Assembly: GCA_963921195.1 (NCBI GenBank)
Contig: OY992541.1
Location: 12,370,951-12,434,950, forward strand
Source: Pegoplata infirma
Lineage: Eukaryota; Arthropoda; Insecta; Diptera; Anthomyiidae
Direction: 5' to 3'
Length of the DNA: 64,000 nt
Shown here: positions 11,935 through 23,048 of the stretch, in pieces
Numbering within the stretch: the first letter of the stretch is position 1
Layout: every line of letters starts with the position of its first letter
The notes under the pieces: model-generated
What the model saw: only the letters and a program-made list of their open reading frames with translations
Database searches by the model: none
What the model was told of the DNA's origin: nothing
Program-made: the position numbers and the translations under genes

Positions 11935-12419
11935 CAGTTGCGAAAGAAAAAATAGCACCAGAGGGAATTTTCTAAATTTTATGCCTTTCGAGTTATGGCT
12001 TAAAAGTTGCGTAATTTAGAGTAGAATTTTTAAAGTTTTTTACAAAAAAATCGAAGGTTTCGGACTTTTTCAAAAAGTCGATTTTAATTTTTAAACGTCA
12101 AAAAATAAGTGATAATTACTTCGAATAATTTTTTCATATTTTTTTTCTAAAACTACATTTAAATACCAACAAAACGTTGTCCAACTTTTTTTAAAATATC
12201 TATATTTTTTAATGGTCAAAATTAATTAAAAATTTCAATTTTTTAATTTTTTGGAGAAAATCGCCATTTTGAAAAATTGATTACTCAACACCATCTTGGA
12301 ATAAAAGGCTGAAAATTGGTGTCCAAGTTGCATTTAATAAGGACTAAAACATATCCAAAAATAAAATAAATCCAAAGGGGTCGGGTCTAAAAGTGAGTGA
12401 TTTGGCTTGGAATGCCCCA
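11935..12419. mobile_element. TA-flanked composite of a CAGTTGCG end and a GCCCCA end
   Basis: Left end CAGTTGCGAAAGAAAAAATA and right end TTGGAATGCCCCA, with TA at 11,933-11,934 and 12,420-12,421. The right ~450 bp is one arm of the palindrome at 48,875-50,907. The left end matches the single end at 52,306. The two ends are not inverted repeats of each other, so this looks like a chimera or deletion derivative. Confidence 0.55.
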
Positions 12420-13068
12420 TATATGTAAATATATGGATGCATATATGTAAATATACGAGCATATATGGTCATATATGAAATTGGACATACATAACATACA
12501 TACATAATGGACATACATAACGCTGTATGAACGCATATATGATCATATTTGTACCATTTTTAACACAAATTAAATATGCACCTAAAAAAAATAATCGGCA
12601 AGTCCCCCTTTTTTTCGCCCCCTAAAAAAGTACCCTAAAAAGGATAGCGTATAGTCCTAACGACGTAGTATATCCTTTTTTAGGGGGCGAATTACGAAAA
12701 AAAGGGAACTTGCCGATTATTTTTTTTAGGTGCATATTTAATTTGTGTTTTTTAATATTTTAACTAATATGACAATAAGTAAGGCAAATGGGCGTGGTAA
12801 ATTTATTTCCTAAAAAGTACCCTAAAAAAGTACCCTAAAAAGTACGCTAAAAAGTACACTAAAAAGTACGCTAAAAAGGTACCCTAAAAAGTAATCTTTT
12901 AGTGTACTTTTTAGTGTACTCTTTTAGCGTACTTTTTAGGGTACCTTTTTAGCGTACTTTTTAGTGTACTTTTTAGCGTACTTTTTAGGGTACTTTTAGG
13001 GTACTTTTTTAGGAAATAAATTTACCACGCCCATTTGCCTTTCTTATTGTCACATTAGTTTCTTATTA
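12420..13068. repeat. S-module fragments around a palindromic GTAC array
   Basis: Contains catatatg repeats, AATCGGCAAGTCCCC in both orientations (12,590-12,730), and a GTAC array at 12,820-13,012 whose left half runs as AAAAAGTACCCT and whose right half runs as AGGGTACTTTTT. No gene is visible. Confidence 0.65.
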
Positions 13069-13163
13069 TCATATAATTTTATATGAGGGTCAATTTTTTG
13101 TTTTTTATAATAAAATGTTATTAAATTATGCAGAAAAACAAAAAAACAAAAAATTGACCCTCA

Positions 13164-13530
13164 CCCGGTGAAAAATTTGCATATATGGATACATATATGT
13201 AAATATATGGATGCATATATGTAAATATTTGAGCATATATGGTCATATATGAAATTGTATGCAGTCATATATGATCATATTTGCAACATATATGTCCATA
13301 TACGTAAAATGAGGGCATATGCCCATATATGACATATATGGGCATATGTGGAGCATATATGCCATATATGTTCATATGCCCTCATTTTACGTATATGGAC
13401 ATATATGTTGCAAATATGATCATATATGCCTTCATACAGTGTCATATATATCCATATATGCACCATATATGGACATACATGACGATGTATGAACGCATAT
13501 ATGACCATATTTGTATAATTTTTCACCGGG
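13164..13530. mobile_element. CCCGGTGAAAAAT MITE, 367 bp (left-arm copy)
   Basis: Ends are CCCGGTGAAAAATTTGC and ATTTTTCACCGGG. CA flanks both sides, and removal restores GACCCTCATATAAAAT. The interior is a chain of catatatg quasi-palindromes, so open frames of 72-83 codons on both strands are not meaningful. The right-arm copy at 48,087-48,453 is the same length. Confidence 0.7.
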
Positions 13531-13611
13531 CATATAAAATTATATGAGGGTCAATACAAAATTTGTTTTTCTACATTATATATAGCTTATTCTGTTATAC
13601 TTATAAAACTT

Positions 13612-13675
13612 TTAGGGTACTTTTTAGGGTACTTTTTTAGGGTACTTTTTAGCGTACTTTTTAGGGTACTTTTTA
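13612..13675. repeat. Short GTAC array
   Basis: Five units of the AGGGTACTTTTT type, the counterpart of the array at 47,945-48,015. Confidence 0.75.
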
Positions 13676-13706
13676 GAAAATTTTTGGTTAATTGGAAACA
13701 TATCTA

Positions 13707-13980
13707 CCCGGTGAAAAATGTTCATATATGAATCATATGTGGTCCAAATATGGACATGTGTGTTCATATATGTAAATATATGTTACACATGCGAAAATTG
13801 GCGGCATGTGTACATACATGGCATGCGTTCATATATGTACACATGTGTTCATATGTGTTTCATACATGGTTGTCCATATACCGCCAATTTTCGCATATGC
13901 TCATATATTAAACATATATGTTCATATATGTAATCATATGGGAAATATATATGATTCACATTTGAACATTTTTCACTGGG
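13707..13980. mobile_element. CCCGGTGAAAAATGTTC MITE, 274 bp (left-arm copy)
   Basis: Ends are CCCGGTGAAAAATGTTC and GAACATTTTTCACTGGG, flanked by TA at 13,705-13,706 and 13,981-13,982. The empty site is CATATCTAGTTTTATATGG, present at 14,629-14,647. Copies are at 47,641-47,914 and 53,152-55,147 (the last one split). Confidence 0.85.
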
Positions 13981-14264
13981 TAGTTTTATATGGAACAGAA
14001 TAAGCTATTTATAATGTTATGTTAAATTATGCAGAAAAACAAATTTTGTATTGACCCTCATATAATTTTATATAATTATATCAACCGTACACCTTTTAGT
14101 CCTAATCATGATTAAATTATATATTACTACATACGACTGCATTAAAAAAATTTAGAAAATATCTCAGGGATGTATAATTATATATAATTTATTATGTTTG
14201 TATCAAGTTATATATTGTAATATATGTCTATTTTTACTCGGGAAACACAAATTCAGTATGCACA

Positions 14265-14620
14265 AACTACGCTTAAAGTACCCTAAAAAGTACTTTATAA
14301 AAGTACCCTAAAAAGTACAATAAAAAAGTACCCTAAAAAGTACTTTAAAAAGTACGCTAAAAAAGTACCCTAAAAAGTACCCTAAAAAAGTACGCTAAAA
14401 AGTACCCTAAAAAGTACGCTAAAAAAGTACCCTAAAAATTACACTAAAAAAGTACCCTAAAAGTACTTTTTAGGGTAAAAAAGTAGTGTACTTTTTTAGC
14501 GTACTTTTTAGGGTACTTTTTAGGGTACGTTTTTAGTGTACTTTTTAGGGTACTTTTTAAATTACTTTTTAGGGTACTTTTTTAGCGTACTTTTTAGGGT
14601 ACTTTTTAGAAAATTTTTGG
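14265..14620. repeat. Palindromic GTAC array (left arm)
   Basis: About 28 units. They run as AAAAAGTACCCT and AAAAAGTACGCT to roughly 14,460, then flip to AGCGTACTTTTT and AGGGTACTTTTT. The two halves are complementary, so a single strand can fold into one long hairpin. Counterpart: 46,905-47,320. Confidence 0.85.
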
Positions 14621-14789
14621 TTAATTGGAAACATATCTAGTTTTATATGGAACAGAATAAGCTATATATAATGTTATGTTAAATTATGCAGAAAAACAAA
14701 TTTTGTATTGACCCTCATATAATTTTATATAATTATATCAACCGTACACCTTTTAATCCGAACCATGATTAAATTATATATTACTACAT

Positions 14790-15299
14790 TTTAGAGATGC
14801 GCGCGTGACACGAATTTTTCGTGATTCACGCGTGATCGTGAGTGAAATTTATTTTTACTCACGTGATCGTGAGTGCACGTGATTAGAAAAAATAGTTTCG
14901 TGAGTGAGCGTGCGTGAGTAACTTTTGTTTCGTGAGTTCTCGTGATTGTTTTGTGCTGTTTGAAACAAAAAACAAGTAAAAAAATCGTCATTATATTGAC
15001 TTAAGAGGGTAATTAATACAAAATTGTGATTTAAATAAATTTTTATTATTGTTTTAAGGAAAATCTATACTTTTTGTGCAAGAAATTGAAAAACGTAAAA
15101 TAAAAATTTGTTAAATTTAATTTCGTGAGTCTTCGTTAGCGTGATTATTTCGTGAGCGTGAGAAAAATTTTAGTTACTCACGTGAGCGTGCGTGAACGTG
15201 AACAGCAAAAATAATTTCGTGCGTGATCGTGCGTGATCACTATTTTTATTTCGTGAGCGTGAGCGTGCGTGAGTCAAAATTCACTCACGCGCCCATCTC
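14790..15299. mobile_element. hAT-type MITE rich in CACG/CGTG, left-arm copy
   Basis: Flanked by the 8-bp duplication TACTACAT (14,782-14,789 and 15,300-15,307). Ends are TTTAGAGATGCGCGCG and CGCGCCCATCTC. Subterminal regions are dense in CGTGA/TCACG motifs (TCACGCGTGA, CTCACGTGA), plausible transposase binding sites. The same insertion is at 46,210-46,722 with the complementary duplication ATGTAGTA. A 66-codon minus-strand frame has no family resemblance. Confidence 0.85.
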
Positions 15300-15357
15300 T
15301 ACTACATATGACTGCATTAAAAAAAATTTAGAAAATATCTCAGGGATGTATAATTAT

Positions 15358-16879
15358 TAGAGTTTTTCTTTTCCCGGACTTTTTCATTTCCCGGGAAAGC
15401 GGGATTCATATTTAAATTTCCCGGGATCACGGGAATTCCCGCAAAAACTAAAAACCAAAATTTTTTTGTCAAAAAATATATAAAAACCTTATGAATGCGA
15501 TTACACAATTATTGTTTATTAACACCATAAAAATGGTATTTAGTACCTTTAAAACAAAAAAAAAGTTTCGAGGAAAAAAGAACAATTTTTGTTACCCAGT
15601 TTTTTATAAAAAACGGCCCAAATATGTCGAAGTCATTTAAAAGTATTTTTAAGGGAATATGGTATTTCACATCGCTTTATCTGTTGTAATAATAAAAATT
15701 CATCATTTATTATAAATCATATTAGTTCATTTTTACAATTGGTTCCCAGCGCTTTGCCTCTAAAACACAATGAAACTAATTCAGAGGAATATCTCAATAA
15801 TGTCTTCGAAACTGTATGTAACTGTTTTAGAGAAATGAAATTATAAGAAAATTTACCCCAAAAAAATATTAAAAATTCTGGTTTCTAAAAGAAAAACCCG
15901 TTAATTTCAGAGTCATTCCTTACACAGATTTTATATCAATTTATCGATTTAAAAAGAATCATGAGACATAAATATTTTCTATAGAAACAAATAATCATAC
16001 TGCAAATTTTTCTAATGCAGGTCTCAGAAAGAAAATTTCTCAGCTTCTGAAAAAAATTATTAGGTTCTGATAACACAGTGCAACAATCAAAATCGGAATG
16101 GAATGAAACTAAAAGCAAATGAAAGCATAACAAAGCCCTCGACACTTTTTTTTGGCTCAGTGCTAGATTTTTTTACACGTATTTGAAGTTGTTGAACTTT
16201 TATTATAATTATAATGATAATTGCTTGAAAATTGTATAAGGCGTATGATTAATTTTGTAATTGCCTTTAAATAACAATCATACGCAACGGTGAACAGTGG
16301 ATTATTTTTAATAATTTGGCTTTTTGAGCTTAAGTTTAGACGCTGGACCCCACATGTCCAATAAGTGCCCCCACCTGGGGCTCCTAATGTAGGGCATGTT
16401 TAGTAAACAAAAGCTTTAAAGGCTTTAAAATCACCAACTTTAAATGCGTGTAAAAAATAATCTAGCGCTGAATTAAAAAACGTTTTGAGGGTTTTGTTAT
16501 GTAAAATGTAAGCTTTCAATTGCTTTTGTTTCATCCCATTCCGATTCGGAAAGTTCGATTTTGTATCACTGTGTAATTGTATCCTATCGAAGATTTAGAT
16601 ATTGTGAGACTTTTTTCATTTCGTAAGTCTCAGATTTTATGAATTTTTTTAGTTAGAAGGTCCTCCTTGTCCCTGCGTAAAGTACGCAGGGACATAATTG
16701 TCATCAATTATCAAGAATTTTAATAAAATCTAAAAAAATTACGAACAAAATAATCAGCAGAAGTCAAAAAATCCACAATTTCAAAGAAACTAAAATTCCC
16801 GGGAATTCCCGCTCTATTTCCCGGGATTTCGGGATCGAAAATTTACGGGAATTCCCGGGAATTCCCGTGAAAAACTCTA
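15358..16879. mobile_element. hAT-type non-autonomous element, 1,522 bp, left-arm copy
   Basis: Ends are TAGAGTTTTTC and GAAAAACTCTA, with the 8-bp duplication ATAATTAT at 15,350-15,357 and 16,880-16,887. CCCGGGAAT motifs cluster near both ends. A perfect stem, GTCCCTGCGTA / TACGCAGGGAC, lies at 16,671-16,695. A 69-codon minus-strand frame (15,936-16,145) is conserved in the other copy, but the two copies are duplicates, so this is no evidence for coding. Counterpart: 44,630-46,151, the same length. Confidence 0.88.
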
Positions 16880-16944
16880 ATAATTATATATAATTTATTA
16901 TGTTTGTATCAAGTTATATATTGTAAAATATGTCTATTTTTACT

Positions 16945-18915
16945 CGGGAAACACAAATTAAGTATGCACAAAAAAAAAAAAAATCGGCAAGTCCCCTTTT
17001 TTCGTAATTCGCCCCCTAAAAAAGAACCCTAAAAAAGTGCCCTAAAAAGGATAGCGTATAGTCCTAACGATGTAGTATATCCTGAAGTAATCAGATTTAA
17101 AATTTCTAGACTGTGAAATTAAAAGATAAAAGAGCGTAGAAAAATTGGGTTTTTTAATATTTTAACTAATTTGAAGACCCCGAATGACTTAGGAAGATGA
17201 AAATTGGCATTGCACCCTAAAAAAGTACCCTAGTAGGGCTCATCCATTTGTTGTCGATTAGCCAGTGTACCGCACAACGCATTACAGCGAAAATTCATTT
17301 ATAAGTCGAACAATCCGTATGTGGAATACTTCCTGCAGACGTCTTCCCTATTAACTACAATCTAGAAAAATTCTAGGCGTGGCAAAATTGGGATTTTTAA
17401 CATTTTTACTTCTTTTGAAGCCCCCAAATGACTTAGGAAGCGGAAAATTGCATAGCAATTTAGTTCTAACAATAAAGCATACCCTGAATTAATCGGATTT
17501 ATATTTTTTAGACTGTCGAAGGAGAATTATCCTTTTTAGGGTACTTTTTTAGGGGGCGAATTACGAAAAAAAGGGGACTTGCCGATTATTTTTTTTAGGT
17601 GCATTTTTAATTTGTATTTTTTAATATTTTAACTAATATGACAATAAGAAAGGCAAATGGGCGTGGTAAATTTATTTCCTAAAAAAGTACGCTAAAGTTG
17701 CGTAATTAAGGGTGTTGAAAAAAAGTACGCTAAAAAAGTACCCTAAAAATTACACTAAAAAAGTACCCTAAAAAGTAATTTAAAAAGTACACTAAAAACG
17801 TACCCTTAAAAGTACGCTAAAAAGGTACCCTAAGAAAGTACGCTAAAAAAGTACACTAAAAAAGTACGCTAAAAAGTACCTTAAAAAGTACGCTAAAAAG
17901 TACACTAAAAAGTACACTAAAAAGTACACTAAAAAAGTACTTTTTAGGGTACTTTTTTACTAAAAAGTACTTTTTAGGGTACTTTTTTAGCGTACTTTTT
18001 AGGGAACTTTTTAGCGTACTTTTTAGGGTACTTTTTTAGGAAATAAATTTACCACGCCCATTTGCCTTTCTTATTGTCATATTAGTTAAAATATTAAAAA
18101 ACACAAATTAAAAATGCACCTAAAAAAAATAATCGGCAAGTCCCCTTTTTTTCGTAATTCGCCCCCTAAAAAAGTACCCTAAAAAGGATAGCGTATAGTC
18201 CTAACGATGTAGTATATCCTGAAGTAATCGGATTTAAAATTTCTCGACTGTGGACGGAGAATTAAAAGATAAAATAACGTAGAAATATTGGGTTTTTTAA
18301 TTAGTTAAAATATTAAAAAACACAATTTTGCCACGCCCCATTTTTCTCTTAATTCTCCTTCGACAGTCTAAAAAATATAAATCCGATTAATTCAGGGTAT
18401 GGTTTATTGTTAGAACTAAATTGCTATGCAATTTTCCGTTTCCTAAGTCATTTGGGGGCTTCAAAAGAAGTAAAAATGTTTAAAAATCTTAATTTTGCCA
18501 CGCCTAGAATTTTTCTAGATTGTAGTTAATAGGGAAGACGTCTGCAGGAAGTATTCCACATACGGATTGTTCGACTTATAAATGTGCGGTACACTGGGCA
18601 ATCGACAACAAATGGATGAGCCCTACTAGGGTACTTTTTTAGGGTGCTATGCCAATTTTCATCTTCCTAAGTCATTCGGGGTCTTCAAATTAGTTAAAAT
18701 ATTAAAAAACCCAATTTTTCTACGCTCTTTTATCTTTTAATTCTGCGTCCACAGTCGAGAAATTTTAAATCTGATTACTTCAGGATATACTACATCGTTA
18801 GGACTATACGCTATCCTTTTTAGGGCACTTTTTTAGGGTTCTTTTTTAGGGGGCGAATTACGAAAAAAAGGGGACTTGCCGATTTTTTTTTTTTTTTGTG
18901 CATACTTAATTTGTG
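16945..18915. repeat. S-type palindromic module with central GTAC array (left arm)
   Basis: Bounded by AAACACAAATTAAGTATGCAC and its complement, each adjoining the CCCGAGTAAAAATAG border of a P module. The arms (16,950-17,545 and 18,120-18,915) are inverted repeats. The centre (about 17,690-18,035) is a GTAC array. Short motifs GTTGTCGATTAGCC, TGTACCGCACAACGC and ACGTCTTCCCTATTAAC recur in each arm. No gene is visible. Confidence 0.75.
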
Positions 18916-19666
18916 TTTCCCGAGTAAAAATAGACATATATTACAATATATAACTTGATACAAACATAATAAATTATATATAATTATACATCCCTGATAT
19001 ATTTTCTAAATTTTTTTTTAATGCAGTCATATGTAGTAACCCAGTCAGAAAAATACAATCGCAAAAGCGATGTGAAAGCGTTGTGGACGGTTCTACAAGC
19101 GTTCCATTTACCATCTTCAAAGCGCTTTCAGATGATCCGAATGATAACATCGATCTACGCTAGGTTTAAAGCGTTTTAAAAGCGTTTTAAAAAAGTGCTT
19201 TCAGAACGTTTTATTTAAAGTCATCAAAGCGCTTTAAAAACCAAAAGTAAAGCACTTATAAAGAGCTTAAATATAAAAATTAAAGATATTTGCCAGCGAT
19301 TGAAATAAGAAAAAACAGTACTTTAAAGGACTTCATATAAAGCAGATATTTTTTTTTTATTCGTTAATTGTAGATATTTTTTTTATAAAAGTATTTTAGA
19401 AAATAAAAATTAAATTCAATGTAATAAAAAAAGTAAACTTAGTAAAGGTAAACTTCATAAAAAAAGTAAACCAATTTATTTATAGGGACTTTCTTCCTCC
19501 CATTCTGTCCTTTACTGCAGCCAGCCAGCGGCTAATTTTTGTAAAAATGGTTTGTTCTGTTTCGCTTTCAAATCGATCTAAACAAACATGTGATAATATG
19601 TATTTAAAAGGCAACATCTTTAACCCTAGGAGGATCAGGGATTTTTTGGCGCTAAATGGTAAAACT

Positions 19667-19682
19667 AGGTCTGCACAGACCT
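19667..19682. repeat. piggyBac subterminal inverted motif
   Basis: AGGTCTGCACAGACCT is a 7-bp inverted repeat with a 2-bp centre. The exact motif recurs at 22,292-22,307 and with one change at 22,105-22,120. It is a likely transposase-binding or internal repeat site. Confidence 0.7.
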
Positions 19683-19836
19683 ATATGGGATTTATATGGG
19701 AATACATAGGCAGACATTCTAAAAGTGGGTGAAAATGTGTTTTATGCTAGGAAAATGTCTAAGTGAGCAATAAAAACATATTAGTACATTTTTCAGGTAA
19801 CAATTTACAATATTTTATTTATTATAGCTTAGAAAA

Positions 19837-21763
19837 TTAAGTCTTGGGACGGCAAATAAGGCACGCGTATCTGGCATTTGAATGCTGTTGACATATCGGA
19901 TTTTTGCAGTACATGCAGTGAAAACGAGTTTTTCGCTGTTTTTTATCAGTTTTATAGCACATCGAGCACGATGGTCGAGTTGAAGAGGAAGCGGCATGGG
20001 CTGGTTGATCATTTATCGGTGGGCCTCCAACCGCCTGCAAAAATGTTGAACAATTGATTTTATAAATTGAATTGAAAGAAAAAATTAAGTGCTCACCTCT
20101 ACATAGAATAAGTCCATTGCCTGTTTGACGTGTTGAAAACCTCGAACAACTGGATTTTTGGCGCTCTGCTCCATGTGAGGGATCACCAGCTGTTCTGCCA
20201 ACTCCATTAGGAAAACACGTCTTCGGTCGTTCCTCTTGACATGATCAAATTTGTCATGAACGACAAAAGCAGCCAAGTCCGCCACGTCCAACATGTTAAA
20301 AAACAATGCTAACGGCCATCGGTTTGTGCCGCGTTTGCAAGTGTAACCGCCAACCATCTGATCCATGGTGTCCACTCCAGATTTATACTTATTGTAGTCC
20401 AGAATTTGAAATGGTTTCTTAGTTGGCTTTGATGAATCGACGGTGTTTTTATAATGTTCGGTCGAGATGAGAACCACAGCTTTTTTTCTTTTTTGACACT
20501 TATGAGCATAATGCGATGTCATTATTATGGTAACCGAAAACTGTGCTGAATACATCTCGATTTGGATCCAACATCTCCTTCGGTATGCAGGCTTTGTTTT
20601 TGCGCATGGTGCCTACATATGCCAAACGTTTTGTCATCAAAACCGCAGCCAAATCATAAGACGAGAAAAAATTATCGGCATATACGGTTCGTCCAAATCC
20701 GACATATTTTTGGATTAATTTTAGAACAATGTTCTCGCCTTGATTTACAGCACGCTCTTCATTAGGCTGATTCCCAACATAAATTATTCCTTTCAAAGGA
20801 TAATTGGAATTGGCGTCACACATCCACCATACTTTTATGCCGTATTTGGCTGGTTTCGACCGTATATACTGGGTGAAACGCGTGCGTCCTCGGTACGGAA
20901 ACAATTGCTCATCAATAGTTATCAGCCGATTTGCTTTCTAATAGCCTAGCGGGTCTTGTGTTGCCGTTATCAAATCGAATATATCGTAGAATAGATTTAT
21001 ATCAGTGAGCAGACATCGTCGCCTTGTAGATAGGGTTACCGTTGTGGCCCCACAACTCATGAACTGGCTGACTGTTTGACCCGAATATGCCGGCAAACAA
21101 AGTAAGGCCAAAAAATGCGTAAATTTCATTTTCGGTTACAGGTGTCGTCCATTCTCGCTGTGTCTGTTCAGGATTCTTTTCAGACCATAGACGGCATAGT
21201 TGTTGGGCCTTACGGTTCGTTTCACGTACAATTATACTGACGATCTCGGGTGATATTAGCATTTTAAAAATCGAAACCGGGTTTCGCATAATCCTTGGAA
21301 CCGGGCCTTCATGACCCATGGTGACGCAATTGTGCGCACGATGTCTACCTGTGGCCGGCGGAGCACTAGACCAAAGCTTTCCATCCTTTGACCGGTAGTT
21401 TATAATCGAGCTCGACGAACATGGCTCCTCGTCCATATTGACGTCTTCGAGCGCTTCATAGGCAGCTGATGCGGCTTCATAGAAATCTTCTATATCATCA
21501 TCGTCATATGGAACCTCGGCTTCTATAACGATATCTGTCTCAGCATCGGAAGCCGCATCTCCTAATACCGGCATATAATCAGGATCAGTGTCGTCGTCGT
21601 CTTCGAATGGATCGACCTCATCGGCCTCTTCTTCTGCACCGGCCAACCATGCTCCTAACCTTTCTTGCATTCGAATCTTCTCTTCTTCCGATAAGTTTTG
21701 ATATCTTGTGGTGTAATTTACCACGTCCATCATATCATCATCGAAACTAGATGATGATGACAT
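19837..21763 (-). pseudogene. piggyBac transposase (broken)
   Basis: The frame opens at 21,763 with an acidic N-terminus (residues ~30-100 rich in D and E), followed by the DDE_Tnp_1_7 region. Three catalytic aspartates are visible: WMCDAN, YADNFFSSY and SGVDTMDQ, with the typical TNRWPLALFF after the third. A 62-bp intron (20,035-20,096, GTGAGC...TTGCAG) joins in phase to a final exon with a CxxC/CxxC cysteine-rich domain (CSMC, CMYC, CQQH, CLIC). Damage: a stop plus frame changes near 21,000 and 20,935, where roughly 25-30 residues usual in the family before the ITIDEQLFPYRGR motif are missing, and another frame change near 20,515. The intron and end domain still look intact. It belongs to the PGBD/piggyBac family. 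Confidence 0.92.
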
Positions 21764-22500
21764 TTTTTTGTGGAAAATAATCTAAAAAATTTATTTCAAT
21801 AAAAACTCACAGATGTTTACACTTCAAATGCTACTGCTCAGACAAACAAGCTGATCGGTTCAAAGCGATAGGGCGCCGTCCAGGCTTATTTCTTACTTTT
21901 TGTATTTCTTAAAGCTTTTTTTAAAAAAATTATGAAAATGAAATCTTGCCGATATTGCGCCGCCGCGGAGGAAAATTGATACCCCCCGAAAATTTCGTGT
22001 CTGATTGGATGCCGCCTGCTATATTAACCCGTTACCTGCGTTCTATTAAATTTTTTAGTTCGAAAATAGTTTCAATCGCATGCCACACCATTCATATTAC
22101 ACATAGGTCTACACAGACCTGGTTTTACCATTTATGACTATTTTTTTGTAAACACGAATAAAACATAAAATAAACCGATTAGGGATTTGATATTGTGTCA
22201 TTGTGTTCTTAAGACCTGCTCCTAGGAAGTCATGGACGGATTAGTCTCTAACATGCGAAACAATAAAGTTATACACACTTTAATATGCAAAAGGTCTGCA
22301 CAGACCTGGTTGACCATCCTAGGGTTAATGAAATAAACGATTATTTCGTCTATCCAATTCCATCAAAAGAAATAGGACTTTATAACGTTAAAAATTTACG
22401 TGAAGATGTTATTGAAGTCAGTGTGCATATTGTAGAAGTTAAATGCATTATTTGTAAATTTTATAACGAAACTATTGCTTTAACTCTTTTACATAAATGA

Positions 22501-22666
22501 TAATAATAAAACTTAAAATAGATTTACAAATTAAAAAATGTTTCATGTTTTCAAAATTTTGCGTTTTCAATGTGGTGGTAGGGAAAAATTATTTAATTTG
22601 ATTTAACAAAATGTTTTTATAACAATTTGTTTAAAATTGAGTATAATCTAAAAAATACTATACTTG
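22501..22666. other. CACTA-like element 3' untranslated piece before the LINE
   Basis: AT-rich, non-coding, with AATAAAACTTAAAATAG near its start. It belongs to the split CACTA-like element between its stop codon and the LINE tail. Confidence 0.45.
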
Positions 22667-22689
22667 TATTTATTTTTATTTATTTATTA

Positions 22690-22998
22690 AAATTGTACAC
22701 CTGTGCAGTAAGATACAATATCTTATAAAGTTGCACAGGATAATAGTGTGGCAAAATAAATCAAGATTAACATTTTAAAATTCTTAAAAATATTAAAAAT
22801 ACATTTGACAAATAAAAACCAACATGTGGTACATAAAATTAATTTAGAAAAAAAGCTAACATTAAACATTTAATTGTTAAGCAAAATTATAAAAAAAAGT
22901 AATAATTTTTACAGAAAAAGTAATTGCAACAAAATAACTAATTAATTAGCCAAACCAGAAAATATAAAAGAAAGAACAAACATATTAGTGCACAAAAG
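22690..22998 (-). other. LINE 3' untranslated region
   Basis: Follows the ORF2 stop. Contains the imperfect stem ATCCTGTGCAACTTTATAAG / TACTGCACAGGTG (about 22,695-22,745), a possible recognition structure for the element's own reverse transcriptase. It ends in a TAAA-rich tail. Confidence 0.55.
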
Positions 22999-23017
22999 TT
23001 ATTGTTGTTGTTGTTGT

Positions 23018-23048
<31 letters not shown>

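Larger units (their letters stand above)
13069..19039. repeat. Left arm of a ~6-8 kb inverted duplication
   Basis: The order of modules (MITE, P, MITE, array, P, hAT, hAT, S, P) recurs in reverse complement between 48,520 and about 40,728. Even chance open frames are shared: a 69-codon frame at 15,936-16,145 (minus) recurs at 45,364-45,573 (plus) with one difference. The arm is continued after the later insertions at 27,822-27,881 and 39,332-39,735. Confidence 0.8.
19624..22324 (-). mobile_element. piggyBac-family transposon, 2.7 kb
   Basis: Terminal repeats CCCTAGGAGGATC and (reverse complement) CCCTAGGATGGTC are flanked by TTAA on both sides (19,620-19,623 and 22,325-22,328), the piggyBac hallmark. 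Internal copies of AGGTCTGCACAGACCT and a variant lie at 19,667-19,682, 22,105-22,120 and 22,292-22,307. The left copy is preceded by AATGGTAAAACTAGG, which reappears inverted at 22,120-22,135. The encoded transposase is broken, so the copy cannot move itself, but both ends look intact and could respond to a transposase supplied in trans. Confidence 0.93.
19486..22500 (+). pseudogene. Terminal exon of an unrecognised element protein, split by piggyBac
   Basis: A likely splice acceptor (TTTATTTATAG) ends at 19,485. An open frame then runs to the piggyBac target TTAA at 19,620-19,623. The same frame continues after the element from 22,329 to a TGA at 22,498-22,500, so the two pieces (about 46 and 57 codons) rejoin exactly in frame if the piggyBac and one TTAA are removed. 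Recognisable stretches are KQTCDNMYLKG on the left, and YPIPSKEIGLYNV, VKCIICKFYN and a final ALTLLHK on the right. The style recalls C-termini of transposon-encoded proteins of animal EnSpm-like elements, but I cannot name the family with confidence. Upstream exons are absent here, so the copy is non-functional even without the piggyBac. AATAAAA-type polyadenylation signals follow at about 22,503. Confidence 0.5.

Noticed and set aside
13275..13547. Overlapping 72-83-codon frames in the CCCGGTG MITE
   Set aside because: They arise from catatatg repeats and occur on both strands over the same bases.
15936..16145. Conserved 69-codon frame present in both arms
   Set aside because: The conservation follows from recent inverted duplication of the whole hAT element, not selection on a protein.
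16671..16695. GTCCCTGCGTA/TACGCAGGGAC hairpin as a transcription terminator or tRNA fragment
   Set aside because: A perfect stem, but no T-run, cloverleaf or promoter; it is an internal palindrome of the hAT element present in both copies.
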